Positions 22,736 to 34,296 of a stretch of 64,000 bases of DNA are shown here, in pieces; the first letter of the stretch is position 1; the number at the start of each line of letters is the position of its first letter. Below the pieces are notes generated by a model, which was given only the letters and a program-made list of their open reading frames with translations, was not told the origin of the DNA and searched no databases. The position numbers were made by a program, and so were the translations under genes. The DNA comes from Gnetum montanum (taxonomy: Eukaryota > Streptophyta > Gnetopsida > Gnetales > Gnetaceae), in contig MNCI01005348.1 in the NCBI GenBank assembly GCA_015680685.1, positions 264,745-328,744 on the forward strand, written 5' to 3'.

Positions 22736-24673
22736 CTTAATCATTATCTTGGGGGTGATATAAAGTTGTGAGTTTTGCTCCACCCCCAAGTGTTGCATAA
22801 GTTTCCAAAGGGTGGCACCACTAAAATGTTTTCCATTATCAAAAATTAGTACCATTTTCACATCAAACATATTTACCACATTTTTTTGTATAAACTATGC
22901 TACCGTAGAAGATGAATAATTGGTAGCAATAGTGGCTTTAGTCCACCTAATGCAATAGTTAAAAGCGATGATGATATACATCTTTCCATTGGACATGGGG
23001 TTGATGGACCTCATGAAGTGGATGCCCCAAAGATTGAAAGGCTCCAATGGTTGAATCCACTACTGTAGCCCTTCCATTTGTATTATCATGCCTTCATCTC
23101 TTTAGCCTCTATCACATGAACGGAAGAAGTGATAGGCATCCCTAAAGATCATTGACTAGTAATATCCTACCATGAGGATTTTAATGGCTATCCTCCTCCT
23201 AGTATAGTGGTCCTCACAAGGCCCTTTGTGAGCATCTTGAAGGACTCAAAGTTGATATGCATCAAGTACACACCATCATACTAGGCCATTAGCAAAACTC
23301 TTATAGAGATTACCCTTGATTTCCATATAGTATTTGGTTAATGAAGATATTGTTTTTTCTGCTTGTTGTTCCATTCATGTGACTTCTCTTGAGTGAGTAG
23401 ATAAGAGAGGATGTAATTGTACTAGTTGTAATCTTTGGGATTTTAAACTTCAACAACTCTAGAGAAGAGGAGTTCATCTGGGAATTGATTAGATAATGGT
23501 CATTCATCCTCTTTATTATTTTATTGCAACTCAGACAAGTGGTCAACAACCACATTCTTGGTTCCCTTTCTATCTACAATCATAAGGTCAAACTCTTGAA
23601 GAATCACAAATCACCATATAATATGAGGGCTCACCATTGGTTTATTCATGAGGAACCAAATGGCACTGTGATCTCTGTGCACAAGAACTTGATAACTAAG
23701 CACATAATGCCTAAATTTTTCAATGGCATACACCACTACCAATGAACTTCTTTTCAATGGTGGTGTAGTTTAATTATGCATCCATAATAATTTGGTTTAC
23801 ATAATGGATATATTAAGGATATTTCTAATTATTGAAATATGTAAGCATGATCTCCAAAGCATAATTGGGTGCATCATTCATGATGTAGAACAATTTGGAT
23901 CAATTAGGTACTCATAGAATTGGAATTTCTACGAGCTTTTATTTTAGCTATTAGAATGAACTTTTGCATTTCCTGGTCTAGGTGAATGGTCCATCCTTCT
24001 TTGTCAACTCCACCAATGATTTGATGATTTTCAAGAAATTCTCAATGAAGCACCTATAATAACTAGTGTGACCATGGAATGACAATATATATTTTACCAT
24101 TTCTAGTTGCCTGGTGATTTCTTGAATGAGCCATACCTTTTTTGGGTCCACCTCAATTAGTTTGTTGGAAATTCTATGCTCTAAGACAATGCCTTCTTAA
24201 ATCATCAAATAGCTCTTTTACCAATTAAGCCTCAAATTAGTCTTCACACATCTTTTAAGTACTTTTTCAAGGTGGTCTAATGTAGAGAATTCACTCATGA
24301 ATAATTCTACCTTGCTACAAATTTGTTACTGAATGATGCTAAGGACCAATTATTGAAAAGTAGCAAGAACATTTCATAGGCCAAAGGACATCTTCTTGTA
24401 TAAAACATTCCCCCAAGGACTTATGAATGTATTCTTGGCTTAGTCCTTTGGTGCTATTTGGATTTGGTTATAGCCACTCTAACCATCCAAAAAGCTATAA
24501 AAGCAATGCCCTACTATGTTATTCAACACTTGGTCTACAAATGCCAACAAAAAGAGGTCTTTGTGTGTTATCATGTTCAATAGCTGAAAGTCTATATATA
24601 CTCTCCATTTTTCTCCATTCTTTCGAATAATAACAAGTGGGCTAATCCATTCTCTATATACATTTGGGTAGAT
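22720..24673 (-). pseudogene. element G pol, 3' part: RT, RNase H, integrase
   Basis: Minus-strand Ty3/gypsy pol, heavily stopped. From 24673 downward: RT with IYPNVYREWISPLVII, YIDFQLLNMITHKD, FLDG...GYNQIQIAP and SPWGNVLYKKMSFGL (about 24380). The active-site region reads LFMSEFS where the family has FMDDFS, so both catalytic Asp are gone. RNase H is inferred between about 23980 and 23290. Integrase follows (LWGIHFM...INPMSNGKMYIIIAFNYW near 23040-22935, LIFDNGKHF near 22850), breaking after YHPQ near 22730. The N-terminal part of the RT lies beyond the insertion at 24679-28007. Confidence 0.8.
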
Positions 24674-25559
24674 GAACCTGTTGACACATTTTGGCCATTT
24701 AATGGAGTAGGCTTTGAGAGGTTGTGAAGCTAATCATATAACTAACGTCCACCCTGATTTAAACATTGCTAATATTTTATTGGATGAAGACTTTTCAGAG
24801 GTGTTGGGTTGGTAGTTTGAAAGGTTTTTCTCTAATTAATTCACTAGCAAATACAGTTTTGTTTAAATACAAATGATGCCCTGGAATTGAGAGTTATATT
24901 GTTTGGCCCATGAAATGCCCCTGAAAATTTCATGATATTGATATACAACATGTTGAGGACATATTGAAGAAGATTTATCACAACATTTGTGAATTATATC
25001 AATCAACATAAACATTTGGAACAACTGCAATTGGATGCACACCATGTGTTTGAGAAGATGGTGGAGAAAGATTGTGGTTCGTGGAATTTCATGATTGCTG
25101 CAGCTACCTTTAGTGGGAAGCTTGAAGAGGCCATTTCTACTAATGGGTAGATGACAACAATAATTTTCTTGGGCTTCTCTCTCTGCCTATGTAAGATTGG
25201 GATTGGTGGATAAGAGAAAGACTTATTTTGAGGTCATTAATAAACATTTGATATACTGTATAGAAATTAACGCTATATTTTTATAAGCTTCTAGGCCAGG
25301 CAGGGATGTCTGCAATTGTAGATGATCGACATTAAAAACTGAATTTAGATAAATATCTCCTCACTTCCTGGATCATATTTCTCCGTAATAATTATAGTTA
25401 AAAAAAAATCAAGTCATCTGTGGAAAAAACGAAGCGCACAAGGTAGACGGCAAGAAAGCACGTGGCCTCTAACAGCTGGATCCAGTTAGAACCGATGCTG
25501 ACTCTGATGCCTGAGACTTCGACAGAGCCATTGCTAGAAACAGAAATGGTGGCAAGCCT

Positions 25560-25965
25560 AGCACAGAGCACCGACTCGAATAGCACGGAGCGGCAATGAG
25601 ATCCTCTCTGAAGACGAGAAAAATTGAAACCCTCACTCAGGCCTTCTGCAAGGTCATCGGCGCAGTATCCCCGATAGCAGTTCAAGAGCAGCGACGACCA
25701 CCATTGCCACTGCATCGTTAAGCTATCGTTCCGCATGAAGGTCCACGCCATGAGACTGAGGCACGATCGCGTCATCGTTGTGTTAGAGCACAAGGTTTAC
25801 ATTTACAATTTTGGGGATCTCAAGCTTCTGCACCAGATCGATACACTACCGAACCCTACCGTCGTCTGTGCTATTTTACATGACCCAGCGTGCTTGCGTG
25901 CCTGGGGCTCCATCATGGCCAGGTGCACCTTGAGTACTACAAGTGAAAATAAATGAAGTTCATTT
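25560..25965 (+). pseudogene. ATG18/WIPI (PROPPIN) autophagy gene fragment
   Basis: The plus-strand stretch containing LSFRMKVHAMRLRHDRVIVV then LEHKVYIYNFGDLKLLHQID (25720-25840) matches the second/third beta-propeller blade of plant ATG18 proteins, which bind phosphoinositides on forming autophagosomes. After ANP-like LPNP a one-base shift changes frame near 25890, and the match resumes as SVLACLGLHHGQVHLEYYK (about 25889-25945) before stops. Upstream, 25560-25690 holds a weak, stopped continuation. Only part of the propeller is present; the FRRG lipid-binding motif is not included. GC content is visibly higher than in the surroundings. It is a captured or retroposed gene piece. Confidence 0.75.
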
Positions 25966-26520
25966 ATGAATTAATGATTTATGATCTTTTGGAACCGTTC
26001 TGGTGCAAGCCCTTCGTCTAGCTGTGTGTCCAAAAAGCGCAGAGAAATTATCAGGTCCCTGGATTGGTGTTTCATGGATAGATATGCCTTCAAAGACCAC
26101 TCAAGATTGTAGAATTCATCATTATCTAGCCTCGCCAGTTATGAAGAATACGTTAAGACAAAGAGACAAAGTGAGATAAGACTGGTAAGTGGAAATCGCT
26201 TTAAAGAGCCCTTACAAATTCGGTCTCGACCTTCAGCTTCATCAAGTAGATTTCCTGCATTTCAAATTAATGGACATGATGCATGGCAAGCATTACTAAA
26301 GCATGTGTTCGGTTATGTCTTTGGGCATGGGCAAAAGGTTGCGTTGAAGCCCCTAGGTTCCTACCAAATGAGTGCATTACTATACGTAGTACCTTTGGAT
26401 TACAACAAATACTTCTACAACCTAAGGAAGACGTTGCTGAGGATTGATGAATATTTCATGCAAGAATTTTCTTTTGTTTTAAAAAAAGGGTTTACATTGA
26501 AAGGATAATTATGTAGCATC
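25966..26520 (+). other. unidentified coding-like fragment inside the solo LTR
   Basis: The plus strand shows coding-like composition with stops, including the open frame 26305-26508 (starting MFGYVFGHGQKVALKPLGSY). It could be a second captured gene fragment or part of the same transcript as the ATG18 piece. I do not recognise a family. Confidence 0.3.
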
Positions 26521-26754
26521 ATTTGTAAAGAAGACATTTGCCTATTATTCCTTTTATTCATATGGAAGTTGTAACTTCCTATGATAGTTACTACTATGAT
26601 TTAAATAACAATAAAATAGTTTATGATTTAAAAAGGGAAATTGTGCAACAATTGTTCAAAGTCCCATGTGAATTGAACACTTGTCAATTGAAATGATGGT
26701 TATAACCACCACAAAGGCCACTTGTCAACTGCAACTTGTTTCTCTCCATGGTGA

Positions 26755-26829
26755 ACACTTGGCAACTGAATGAAGACACTTGGCAACTGAGTGAAGACAC
26801 TTGGCAACTACAGGGGACACTTGTCAACC
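26755..26829 (+). repeat. 21-base tandem repeat upstream of TATA
   Basis: Three to four units of ACACTTGGCAACTGAATGAA+G start at 26755, 26776, 26797 and 26817 (last partial). Looser copies (CACTTGTCAA) occur from 26680. They lie about 75-150 bases upstream of the TATA box, as enhancer-like LTR repeats often do. Confidence 0.8.
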
Positions 26830-26901
26830 ATAGCCTTTTTATCTCTATGGTGGTTAAACCACCCAAGATATTTTGTAACTACCCTACCTACCTTTGAACC
26901 C

Positions 26902-26909
26902 TATAAAAA
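26902..26909 (+). promoter_or_regulatory. TATA box in the solo-LTR-like element
   Basis: TATAAAAA in the context CCCTATAAAAAGG lies 27 bases upstream of the N gap and downstream of the 21-base repeats. It supports reading this element as a plus-oriented LTR. Confidence 0.6.
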
Positions 26910-26929
26910 GGCTTCAGGGGTCAAGGAGG

Positions 26930-27568
26930 NNNNNNNNNNNNNNNNNNNNNNNNNNNNNNNNNNNNNNNNNNNNNNNNNNNNNNNNNNNNNNNNNNNNNNN
27001 NNNNNNNNNNNNNNNNNNNNNNNNNNNNNNNNNNNNNNNNNNNNNNNNNNNNNNNNNNNNNNNNNNNNNNNNNNNNNNNNNNNNNNNNNNNNNNNNNNNN
27101 NNNNNNNNNNNNNNNNNNNNNNNNNNNNNNNNNNNNNNNNNNNNNNNNNNNNNNNNNNNNNNNNNNNNNNNNNNNNNNNNNNNNNNNNNNNNNNNNNNNN
27201 NNNNNNNNNNNNNNNNNNNNNNNNNNNNNNNNNNNNNNNNNNNNNNNNNNNNNNNNNNNNNNNNNNNNNNNNNNNNNNNNNNNNNNNNNNNNNNNNNNNN
27301 NNNNNNNNNNNNNNNNNNNNNNNNNNNNNNNNNNNNNNNNNNNNNNNNNNNNNNNNNNNNNNNNNNNNNNNNNNNNNNNNNNNNNNNNNNNNNNNNNNNN
27401 NNNNNNNNNNNNNNNNNNNNNNNNNNNNNNNNNNNNNNNNNNNNNNNNNNNNNNNNNNNNNNNNNNNNNNNNNNNNNNNNNNNNNNNNNNNNNNNNNNNN
27501 NNNNNNNNNNNNNNNNNNNNNNNNNNNNNNNNNNNNNNNNNNNNNNNNNNNNNNNNNNNNNNNNNNNN
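26930..27568. other. assembly gap (639 Ns)
   Basis: An unsequenced or unresolved stretch inside the solo-LTR-like element. Open frames reported across it are meaningless. Confidence 1.
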
Positions 27569-28007
27569 CTTTCTTTTCTTTTCTGCTTATTTCCATTGAA
27601 TCTTGCTCTATTTCTAGTTTTCTTGTGGAACTATCTCTTTCTCTGGGGAAAATTAGGAGTAGATTGTGGAGTTGTGCTCAAATGTTTTTGCAAAATTTTA
27701 TTTGTTACAAGTAGGTATTATAAGGACCGCGTAGACTAGGTAGTTGAACAAAATAGGAAATTTTTAAGAACTTACAGTACCTGGCAAAGTTGGCTGAATC
27801 TCTTTAAAGTAAGTCATTTGTAGTTTACATACAACACAATCGTTACATTTCTCACAACTGCACACCGCAACAACACACACACATACTCAGATTAACTACT
27901 GAGTTTATTTGGAGGTATCTGGGCCTTGGTGTTGCCAGAGACCAACAGGCACCTAAATCGTATTTGAGGACACTCGTTGGCGGTTGCATCCCAAATGGTC
28001 GCCAACA

Positions 28008-28160
28008 GAACCCAACTTTGAGGAGTTGCTCAATATATTCTTTGATAATTTGCTTAAGCTTAGGATTGAATTGTTGTTGCAGTTATCTCTTTGACTTGAT
28101 GGAGGTGTCTTTGTAGATATGGTGCTATCATATCCAAGGATCTATTACTATTAGCTCATG
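28008..28160 (-). pseudogene. element G RT, N-terminal piece
   Basis: The minus strand reads FNPKLKQIIKEYIEQLLKVG then F, the usual sequence just before the RT fingers, and stops at the GAACC duplication. Its continuation is at 24673. Upstream on the minus strand to about 28440 is the protease-RT linker (FKEEFLELKALLVGMEYIFL, with stops). Confidence 0.78.
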
Positions 28161-29990
28161 ATGTGACTAAGCAAAGGTTGTTGGCCATTTATTCATCACT
28201 TTCAAAAATTTCTATTTTTGTTTAGGATTAAGTCTATCATTGATGATCATAAACTTGCCATTATTGAGAAAAATATATTCCATGCCTACCAATAAAGCCT
28301 TTAATTCAAGGAACTCTTCCTTAAAGTTATCAAGGATCTTCAATTATCCCCAATCCATTCCACTTTGCACATTAGAGAGTTGATGATAGATTTGCTTCAT
28401 TTTATCCATGATTTCAACATAAGTGCTAGTAAGATCCTCAGTTGGTTCCATGTATATGGTTGATTTGGTTTCATCATATGCTGTCATCCACTAGGTACCT
28501 TCTTATTTTTTTGCTGCTATATATATGCACCTTTGAATCATTGTTGTTTCAGTACACTGATTGCATGCTTTAAGTGATGTGTCTTTTATGTTCCACAGTT
28601 TTTGCATGCAATGGAACCCTATGTCACTATATGCAATTCATGAAACTCTCTTATTCTCCAACTTTACAAATTTATTTTTCTTGAAAATTCTCAAGGAAAG
28701 GTCTCAAATCCCCATTATAGCATCATTTTGCTTAAACATGCTCTTCACATAATAATAGGAACGTTCCCATTGCAATTCATTTCATGAATTACTAGGAAAA
28801 CAGTAGGACAGGACCATCCACAAATAGTGGTCACAATGTTCTCCACTAACCCCAAGGGGATAGTGATGGACTAATCTACCAACTTCAATCTGATGTTACC
28901 TTTTTATAAATGAGGTAGGTTTCAAGTCTTGTACATTTCTTGAGAAATTAAGTTAACATCAAAATCTAAATTCAAAAGAGCCTTGTATGGTTCATTTCGT
29001 ATGATCTATAAGTAGATGATGGGACTACTAGGATCATATCACTTCCTAGGAAGGTGACCAAGCTTTATCTAATTTGTGACCACATGGGTCAACATGATAG
29101 TGTGGATTTGAAGATGACTTGGTAAGACTTTAAAAGGTAGAAGCAATAGGGCTGGTAGCCACAAGTGTTTGAGAGGGCTTCATGGGATTGTTAGTTCTAA
29201 AGAATGATCTTTTATGAGGCTTGGCTTCATGACCACTTAGATGGATATCTAGCTAGAAATTCATTACCCTCACAACATTTCTTTGCTATGACTATGCAAA
29301 AATTTTACCTTGCATAGATAGAGTAGGCAACAAAGCTATGGTTCATTATGGTCTAGGAGTTGATGAGTGTTGAGGAGGATAAAAAGAAAAAGGAGACTCC
29401 CCCTTAGATAAGATGTTGTATAGAATTTTGAAGGGTAGTAATGGTAAGGGAAGAAGGCATGGCTAGAGAAGTCACATGGGGCTTCAAGTTGCTAGACATA
29501 GTATTGATAGGGATTAAGTTGCATGTAAGGATATTACTGCCATGGTGGTGGAATCCCCCATAACTATGGGTGTTGCCACTACTAATGTTACTCTTGAGGT
29601 TGAGTAGGTGCTTTATTTGGATAATATATTTATTGGTGGAATTACTACTTGTAGTTTCCTTATGGATAAGGTAACCAACTAAGCGCTTGTTGTTTCACTA
29701 GTCTAGGATTTAAAGCATACATCCCAAATTATTGTAGATGTAACACCACTAGACAACATCCCTTATGATGTTCATATTGGTAGATGTTACAACCATCATC
29801 ATCCATTTTAGAATCTAAAACCTCATCTATTGTTGCAACTTTATGCTTCTTTCTATGATATCTTTGTTGTGCATTCTTTTTCTTCCTTCTTTTTGAACCA
29901 CTATTCCCTTAATCTCTTTATTCCTATGTAATCTTGAAAGTTGTTTGGAACTTCTCATCTAAGAATTGCATAAAGGGATTGCATAACAAG
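28161..29990 (-). pseudogene. element G gag remnant, protease and linker
   Basis: Minus-strand decayed coding. A retropepsin-like domain is readable around 28990-28750: YKALLNLDFDVNLISQEMYK (family: LLDSGSDVNLIS; the catalytic Asp-Ser-Gly is lost) and later GWSCPTVFLVIHEMNCNGNV. Further upstream (29960-29780) is a basic stretch (GSKRRKKKNAQQRYHRKKHK) and ATIDEVLDSKMDDD, typical of gag C-terminal or linker sequence. The border with element E2 lies near 29980. No LTR was recognised here, so G is probably truncated at its 5' end. Confidence 0.65.
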
Positions 29991-30320
29991 TGTTAAGAAA
30001 ACTAATTGAACGAGTTGATCTCATAGAGTAGAAGGATTATATTGGATGGAAAAAGTTGCTAATGCATCAACTAGCATGTTTTTAAAACATGGGATGTGGC
30101 TTAAAATATGAGAAAAGAAGCAAAATATGATAAGTTCCTTAGGTATTTGTAGGTAAGAAACTAAGTGAGGAGCCTTATAATCATAGTCATAATTAACTTG
30201 ATTTATGATGAGCTAAGAGTCTTCATAAATAGTAATAGTTTTAACTTGGTTTTGCAAAGTTAGTAGAAGATCTTTTATTAGATCTTTGTATTCAGCTACA
30301 TTGTTAGTACAAAGGAAATC
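29990..30320 (-). pseudogene. E2 archaeal-type second RNase H
   Basis: The minus strand reads VAEYKDLIKDLLLTLQNQVK, then YEDS followed by a stop, IINQVNYDYDYKAPHLVSYL and LVDALATFS. This is the same domain as 14630-15060 in E1, with the Gly before DS changed to Glu. It marks E2 as Tat lineage. Confidence 0.78.
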
Positions 30321-31311
30321 AAGCTCGTAAGCCCAATAAAGAACATGTTTGGTAGAAAGGATAGGGACATAAGCTATACTAGATTTGAAGGAAGTGTATG
30401 CTTCATTGAAATAAAGGATAGTATCTAAATCCTTTATATCAACATATAAGCTATAAATAACATTGATTGTTTCTAAAGAAGATATGAGATCAACTATAGC
30501 CTAACTTTTGACTGATTGTTGAGATAGAAAACAAACCCTAAACTCTATAAGAAAATTTTTTTAGTGAGCTAGGTATGGTGGTTAGAAGGATTATTAGAAA
30601 TGATTTTAAGAATGTTATATTTGCAAATAACAAAGACTTTAACATATAGAAGATAGTGTTTCCACTCTTAGAGAGTGAAGACAAAACTTAGGCAAGAATT
30701 TTTAATGTTTGAGTACCTAGTCTTATAGTCTAGAAAAGGATAAGATATGTAGTATATATGAAGTTCAACTCCATCTTCCCATCTTTGAGAAAGTAGGCTA
30801 GATATGGAATGGTTAGATTTGGAAAGGTATAGGTAAAATAATTGGTCAAATTATGGAGTGTGAAGAATGGAAAGAATGATTAAGGCTTATTTAATAGAAT
30901 CAAAGGCCTTTTGAGATTCCTCATACTAGATTAAAGAGGTGTATTTACAAAGAAAATGGTTTAAAGGATGCAAGTGATCAATCAAATTGAAAATAAAGTG
31001 ATGGATCAATTAAATATGACCTTATAGAATACACATATCTTGAATGTCTATAGGAGGCAGAAGATCTAGAATAGCTTTAACCTTGTCAGGGTTAACAACT
31101 ATATCATCTTGAGAAATAAGGTAACCCAACAGTTTACTTGTAAGAACCCCAAAAATTCATTTCTTAGGATTGAGATGTAGGTTAAACTTGTCATAGAGAC
31201 TTAGAACTTAGTATAATTTAAAAACATTATTAGTTACTAAGGTGGATTTGATGGTTAAATTGTCAACATAATCATTAACTATTTCAAACATCATATCTTT
31301 GAAGATGAAAG
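30321..31311 (-). pseudogene. E2 RT C-terminal part and first RNase H
   Basis: From 31311 downward the minus strand reads IFKDMMFEIVNDYVDNLTIK: the YVDD box is YVDN, so the second catalytic Asp is lost. Then HLNPKK, GVLTSKLLGYLISQDDIVVN (about 31130) and an RNase H region (YLYLSKSNHSISSLLSQ; SFVFTL-EWKHYLL) to about 30600, with many stops. The upstream half lies across Copia A at 37126. Confidence 0.8.
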
Positions 31312-32572
31312 TGTTAACCTTTTGGTATGTCAAAACCTTAAGAAAAATGGAGAACAAGGATGCTTGTGTGGTTGTTTTAGTTGTAGGTAAAGAACTTAGA
31401 TTTGAACAAAATGAAAGCCCAAAGAAGAAGGACATCTACAAGATCTCAAGGAAGCATCTGGAAGTTTAAAGTGCATGGACAAGGAATGAAGACCTCAAAG
31501 CTCAACGCTAGTAATCAAAGGAAAGCCTTAGTATTGAAGAACATACTAAAGAAAAATATCCCCAAGAAACATTAGATGTTTCCCATTAAGTGAAGATGTC
31601 TCTCAATAGTAGTAGACATCTTGGTTGAAGAACAGAAGGATTATTGAGGATTTCTTGAAGAAACAACAATAGTTTACTATCAAGAAAAGACATTTCCATG
31701 ATGAAGAAGTTGTCTTGGCCAAGTTGAATTTTACTTAGAAGAAGATGTCTCCAAAAAATAATAGAAATCTTCCTTATGAAGAATATTTCTTCATGAAGAT
31801 GTTTCCTCAAAGATGTCTTCCTTGTGAAGAAGACATCTCTTCCAAATGGAAGCTTGATGTAGAAAGATGTCTCAATCTCAAAGAATACATCTCTAGTGAT
31901 CGTTAGATAGTTGTTGCATGAAATCTGAGGTGATTTTGAAAACATCGAGGCTATAAGAAGACTTCATTATCTTGGGGAAAAAGTGTTGAATGCAAAATAA
32001 GTGTCAACATCAAGCAATCATTGTGCATATTATTCAATTGTATTTGTGTGCCTCATTGTACAATATTTTATACTATTGTAAGAAATCTATTATGTTGTAC
32101 CTTAAAGTGTAAGGACCAGCAAATTAGTTACATCCTTTCCTTGTAATTTGTTTTCTCTTTTCTTGCCCTATGGGGTTGACAGGCTTCTTATACAAAGGCA
32201 TCATCCTTGAGCTTATTGGGATCTTGTGGTATTGAGTGTTGGTATAGTGCCACAACACTCTAGAGTAAAGCCCAAGTTATAAAGGCTGTGGAATCCTAGA
32301 AACCACATTCCAAGCTTGTAAGAACCTTGTGGGTTTGAGTGGATTTGTGGCATTGAATCACTCTAAAGTAGAGCTTAGAGCTTGTACAAGCTGTGGTACC
32401 CTTCAAACCATATTTTTAGAGCAATAAGGTACAGAGGTATGCTAGTGAACTACCCTTCGAATATGGACTACCCAAGTTGGGAAACCACATTAAATTTGAT
32501 TTGTGCTTTGTCTAATTAAATATTAATTTGAGAAACTTATTCATCCTCCCCTTCTAAGTTCAATGATCCTCA
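31312..32572 (+). repeat. Copia A 5' LTR
   Basis: It starts TGTTAACCTTTTGG and ends GATCCTCA. From about 31550 to 31890 it is packed with GATGTCT/GACATCT words in both orientations. It is homologous to 35886-37125 and, more distantly, to the Copia B LTRs. Confidence 0.88.
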
Positions 32573-32624
32573 AGTGGTATCAAAGCCTAGTACTTTTCTT
32601 CATCATTAATATCAAGAGTGAACA

Positions 32625-34296
32625 ATGTAGCAGACATCTTATACCAAGCCACTGATGTTTGACGGATTCAACTTCACCTTTTGGAAAGATTGAATACAAG
32701 GATTCTTTGAATCTATGGAGTTTGAAGTTTGGGAGTCCATCCTTGAAGGTTACATGTTTCCCATTAATAGTTCCATTGAAAACATTAAGCCTTGCAACAA
32801 ATGGAGTCAAGAAGAAAAAGATAAGTTTATGTTTGACTCAAAAGCAAAGAATTGTTTATATTTTGCTTTGAATAAATTTGAGTTTAATAGAGTAGCTAGA
32901 TGCAAAATAGCCAAAGAAATTTGGCAAACATTAGAGGCTACTTATAAGGAAACATCAACTATTAAATAATCTAAATTATTAGTTTTACAAAGAAAATATG
33001 ATAAGCTCAAAATAAGAGAAGGTGAGAAAATAAAAGATTATTTTTCTAGAGCCAATGATCTTGTTTTTGCCATTAGATGTGCTAGCAAAAATCTACAAGA
33101 GAGTTATGTCATTATTAAAATGATTAAAGAACTCGAGTCAAAGTTTAGATCAAAGGTCATGGCCACGGAGGAAATCAAAGATTTTTCAACTCTAAAATTT
33201 GAAGAGCTTCAAAGTGCTCATATTTCTTATGATCATAAGCGAAGGGGATTTCCATGAAAAACCCATCACTCGAAAGAATGCCTCCAAGGAGAAGAAAGAT
33301 GAGATTTCCTTTCTCTCAAGGAAGCTATAATAATTAATAGAAAGGAGAAGTAAGGGCTCAACCTAGCAAAGGTCTAATTTCTCTAAGGTAAATAAAGGGG
33401 TAAAAAAATTTTCAATTGTAACTTAGATTTCTCTTTGATAGAATGTTGGGTTTGTCGAGGAAGAGGCCATATGGCCTCTGAATGTCCTCGCAATAGTAGG
33501 GTGCAACCAAAGAATAGACCCAATGATGCGAAATTGAAAGAGACCAACTTCTATACAACTTGGAATGATGGTGAGTAGAGTGAGGAGGAAGCAGATGACT
33601 CTATCAAAGATTCTCAAGTCATATGCATTGCGCTAACAAAGGAAAATTTGCCTCAAGCATCTAATGATCTACAAGGTAAAAATGATGAAAGGTATAGTGA
33701 ATTATGAGAAGAGATTCTCATCCTTCATTACTTAATTAGAAAGGTAAAGAAATGTTTGAATAAAAAATTGATGCAGTTCATACTAAGTTAAAAAGAGAGA
33801 TCTCAGAAATAAGAGATGAGATTCAACAACTAAACCATTTAAATAAGAATTGTAGAGATTTTCTAGAGGAAGAAATGCATGAAAAATAACCTAGGGAAGA
33901 AAGTGAAAAAAAAGTCTCTCTAAAGTATATAAGCTTAATCTCAAGCTCAAAGACCGCCACAATCAGGTTTGGTAATGTCATTCGTGAGGAAAATAATTTA
34001 TTTGTTTGCAAAAATTATGGTATTAAACAAAAACTTGTTATTCTCATAACAATGAAAATAAGATTGATGCTTGGTCTTATCAAACAAGTTTTGGCAAAGA
34101 TATTTTGTAGATAACAACAGTTGAAAATGAAAATAAGTGGAAAATTGAAAATTTCCTCAAAGATACAAATGATACAATAATTGATCAAGAAGAACATAAA
34201 CAATTAGATTCATCATACAAAATATCTAATGAAAAAGAACCAAAAAGTAAGGAGGTACTTCATGATAGAGGACCTCATCTCAAACTTCATTTCTAA
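32625..34296 (+). pseudogene. Copia A gag-like polyprotein
   Basis: A copia-type gag of about 555 codons. The homologous start ATG at 32625 is followed at once by TAG, and the next in-frame ATG is 32655 (MFDGFNFTFWKD). The N-terminal UBN2-like gag domain runs to about 33240 (FEVWESILEGYMFPINSSIE; EIWQTLEATYKET). The zinc knuckle C-x2-C-x4-H-x4-C, CWVCRGRGHMASECP, is intact at 33444-33488. A C-terminal acidic, coiled-coil-like part ends at the shared peptide DRGPHLKLH. Several stops and a frame change are present. It would package element RNA; no enzyme domains follow. Confidence 0.82.

Larger units (their letters stand above)
24679..28007 (+). mobile_element. solo-LTR-like insertion, 3.33 kb, in element G RT
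   Basis: It starts TGTTGACAC and ends GCCAACA, giving TGTTG/CAACA terminal inverted ends. It is flanked by GAACC at 24674-24678 and 28008-28012. Removing it and one GAACC rejoins the minus-strand RT exactly (KVGF to IYPNVY). No internal direct repeat that would mark paired LTRs is visible, though 639 Ns hide part of it. A TATA box and tandem repeat lie in its second half, as expected for a plus-oriented LTR. It also carries an ATG18-like gene fragment. A solo LTR is most likely; a non-autonomous element with an unsequenced interior is the alternative. Confidence 0.8.

Noticed and set aside
25398-25793. 131-codon minus-strand open frame
   Set aside because: It overlaps the plus-strand ATG18 fragment and has no recognisable domain; it is a shadow of the GC-richer coding fragment.
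26791-27739. Long open frames across the N gap
   Set aside because: They are open only because Ns translate as X; there is no real sequence behind them.
27940-27960. TTGGTGTTGCCAGAGACC as a tRNA primer-binding site
   Set aside because: It lies inside the insertion defined by the GAACC duplication, not after an LTR end, and matches a tRNA 3' end only loosely.
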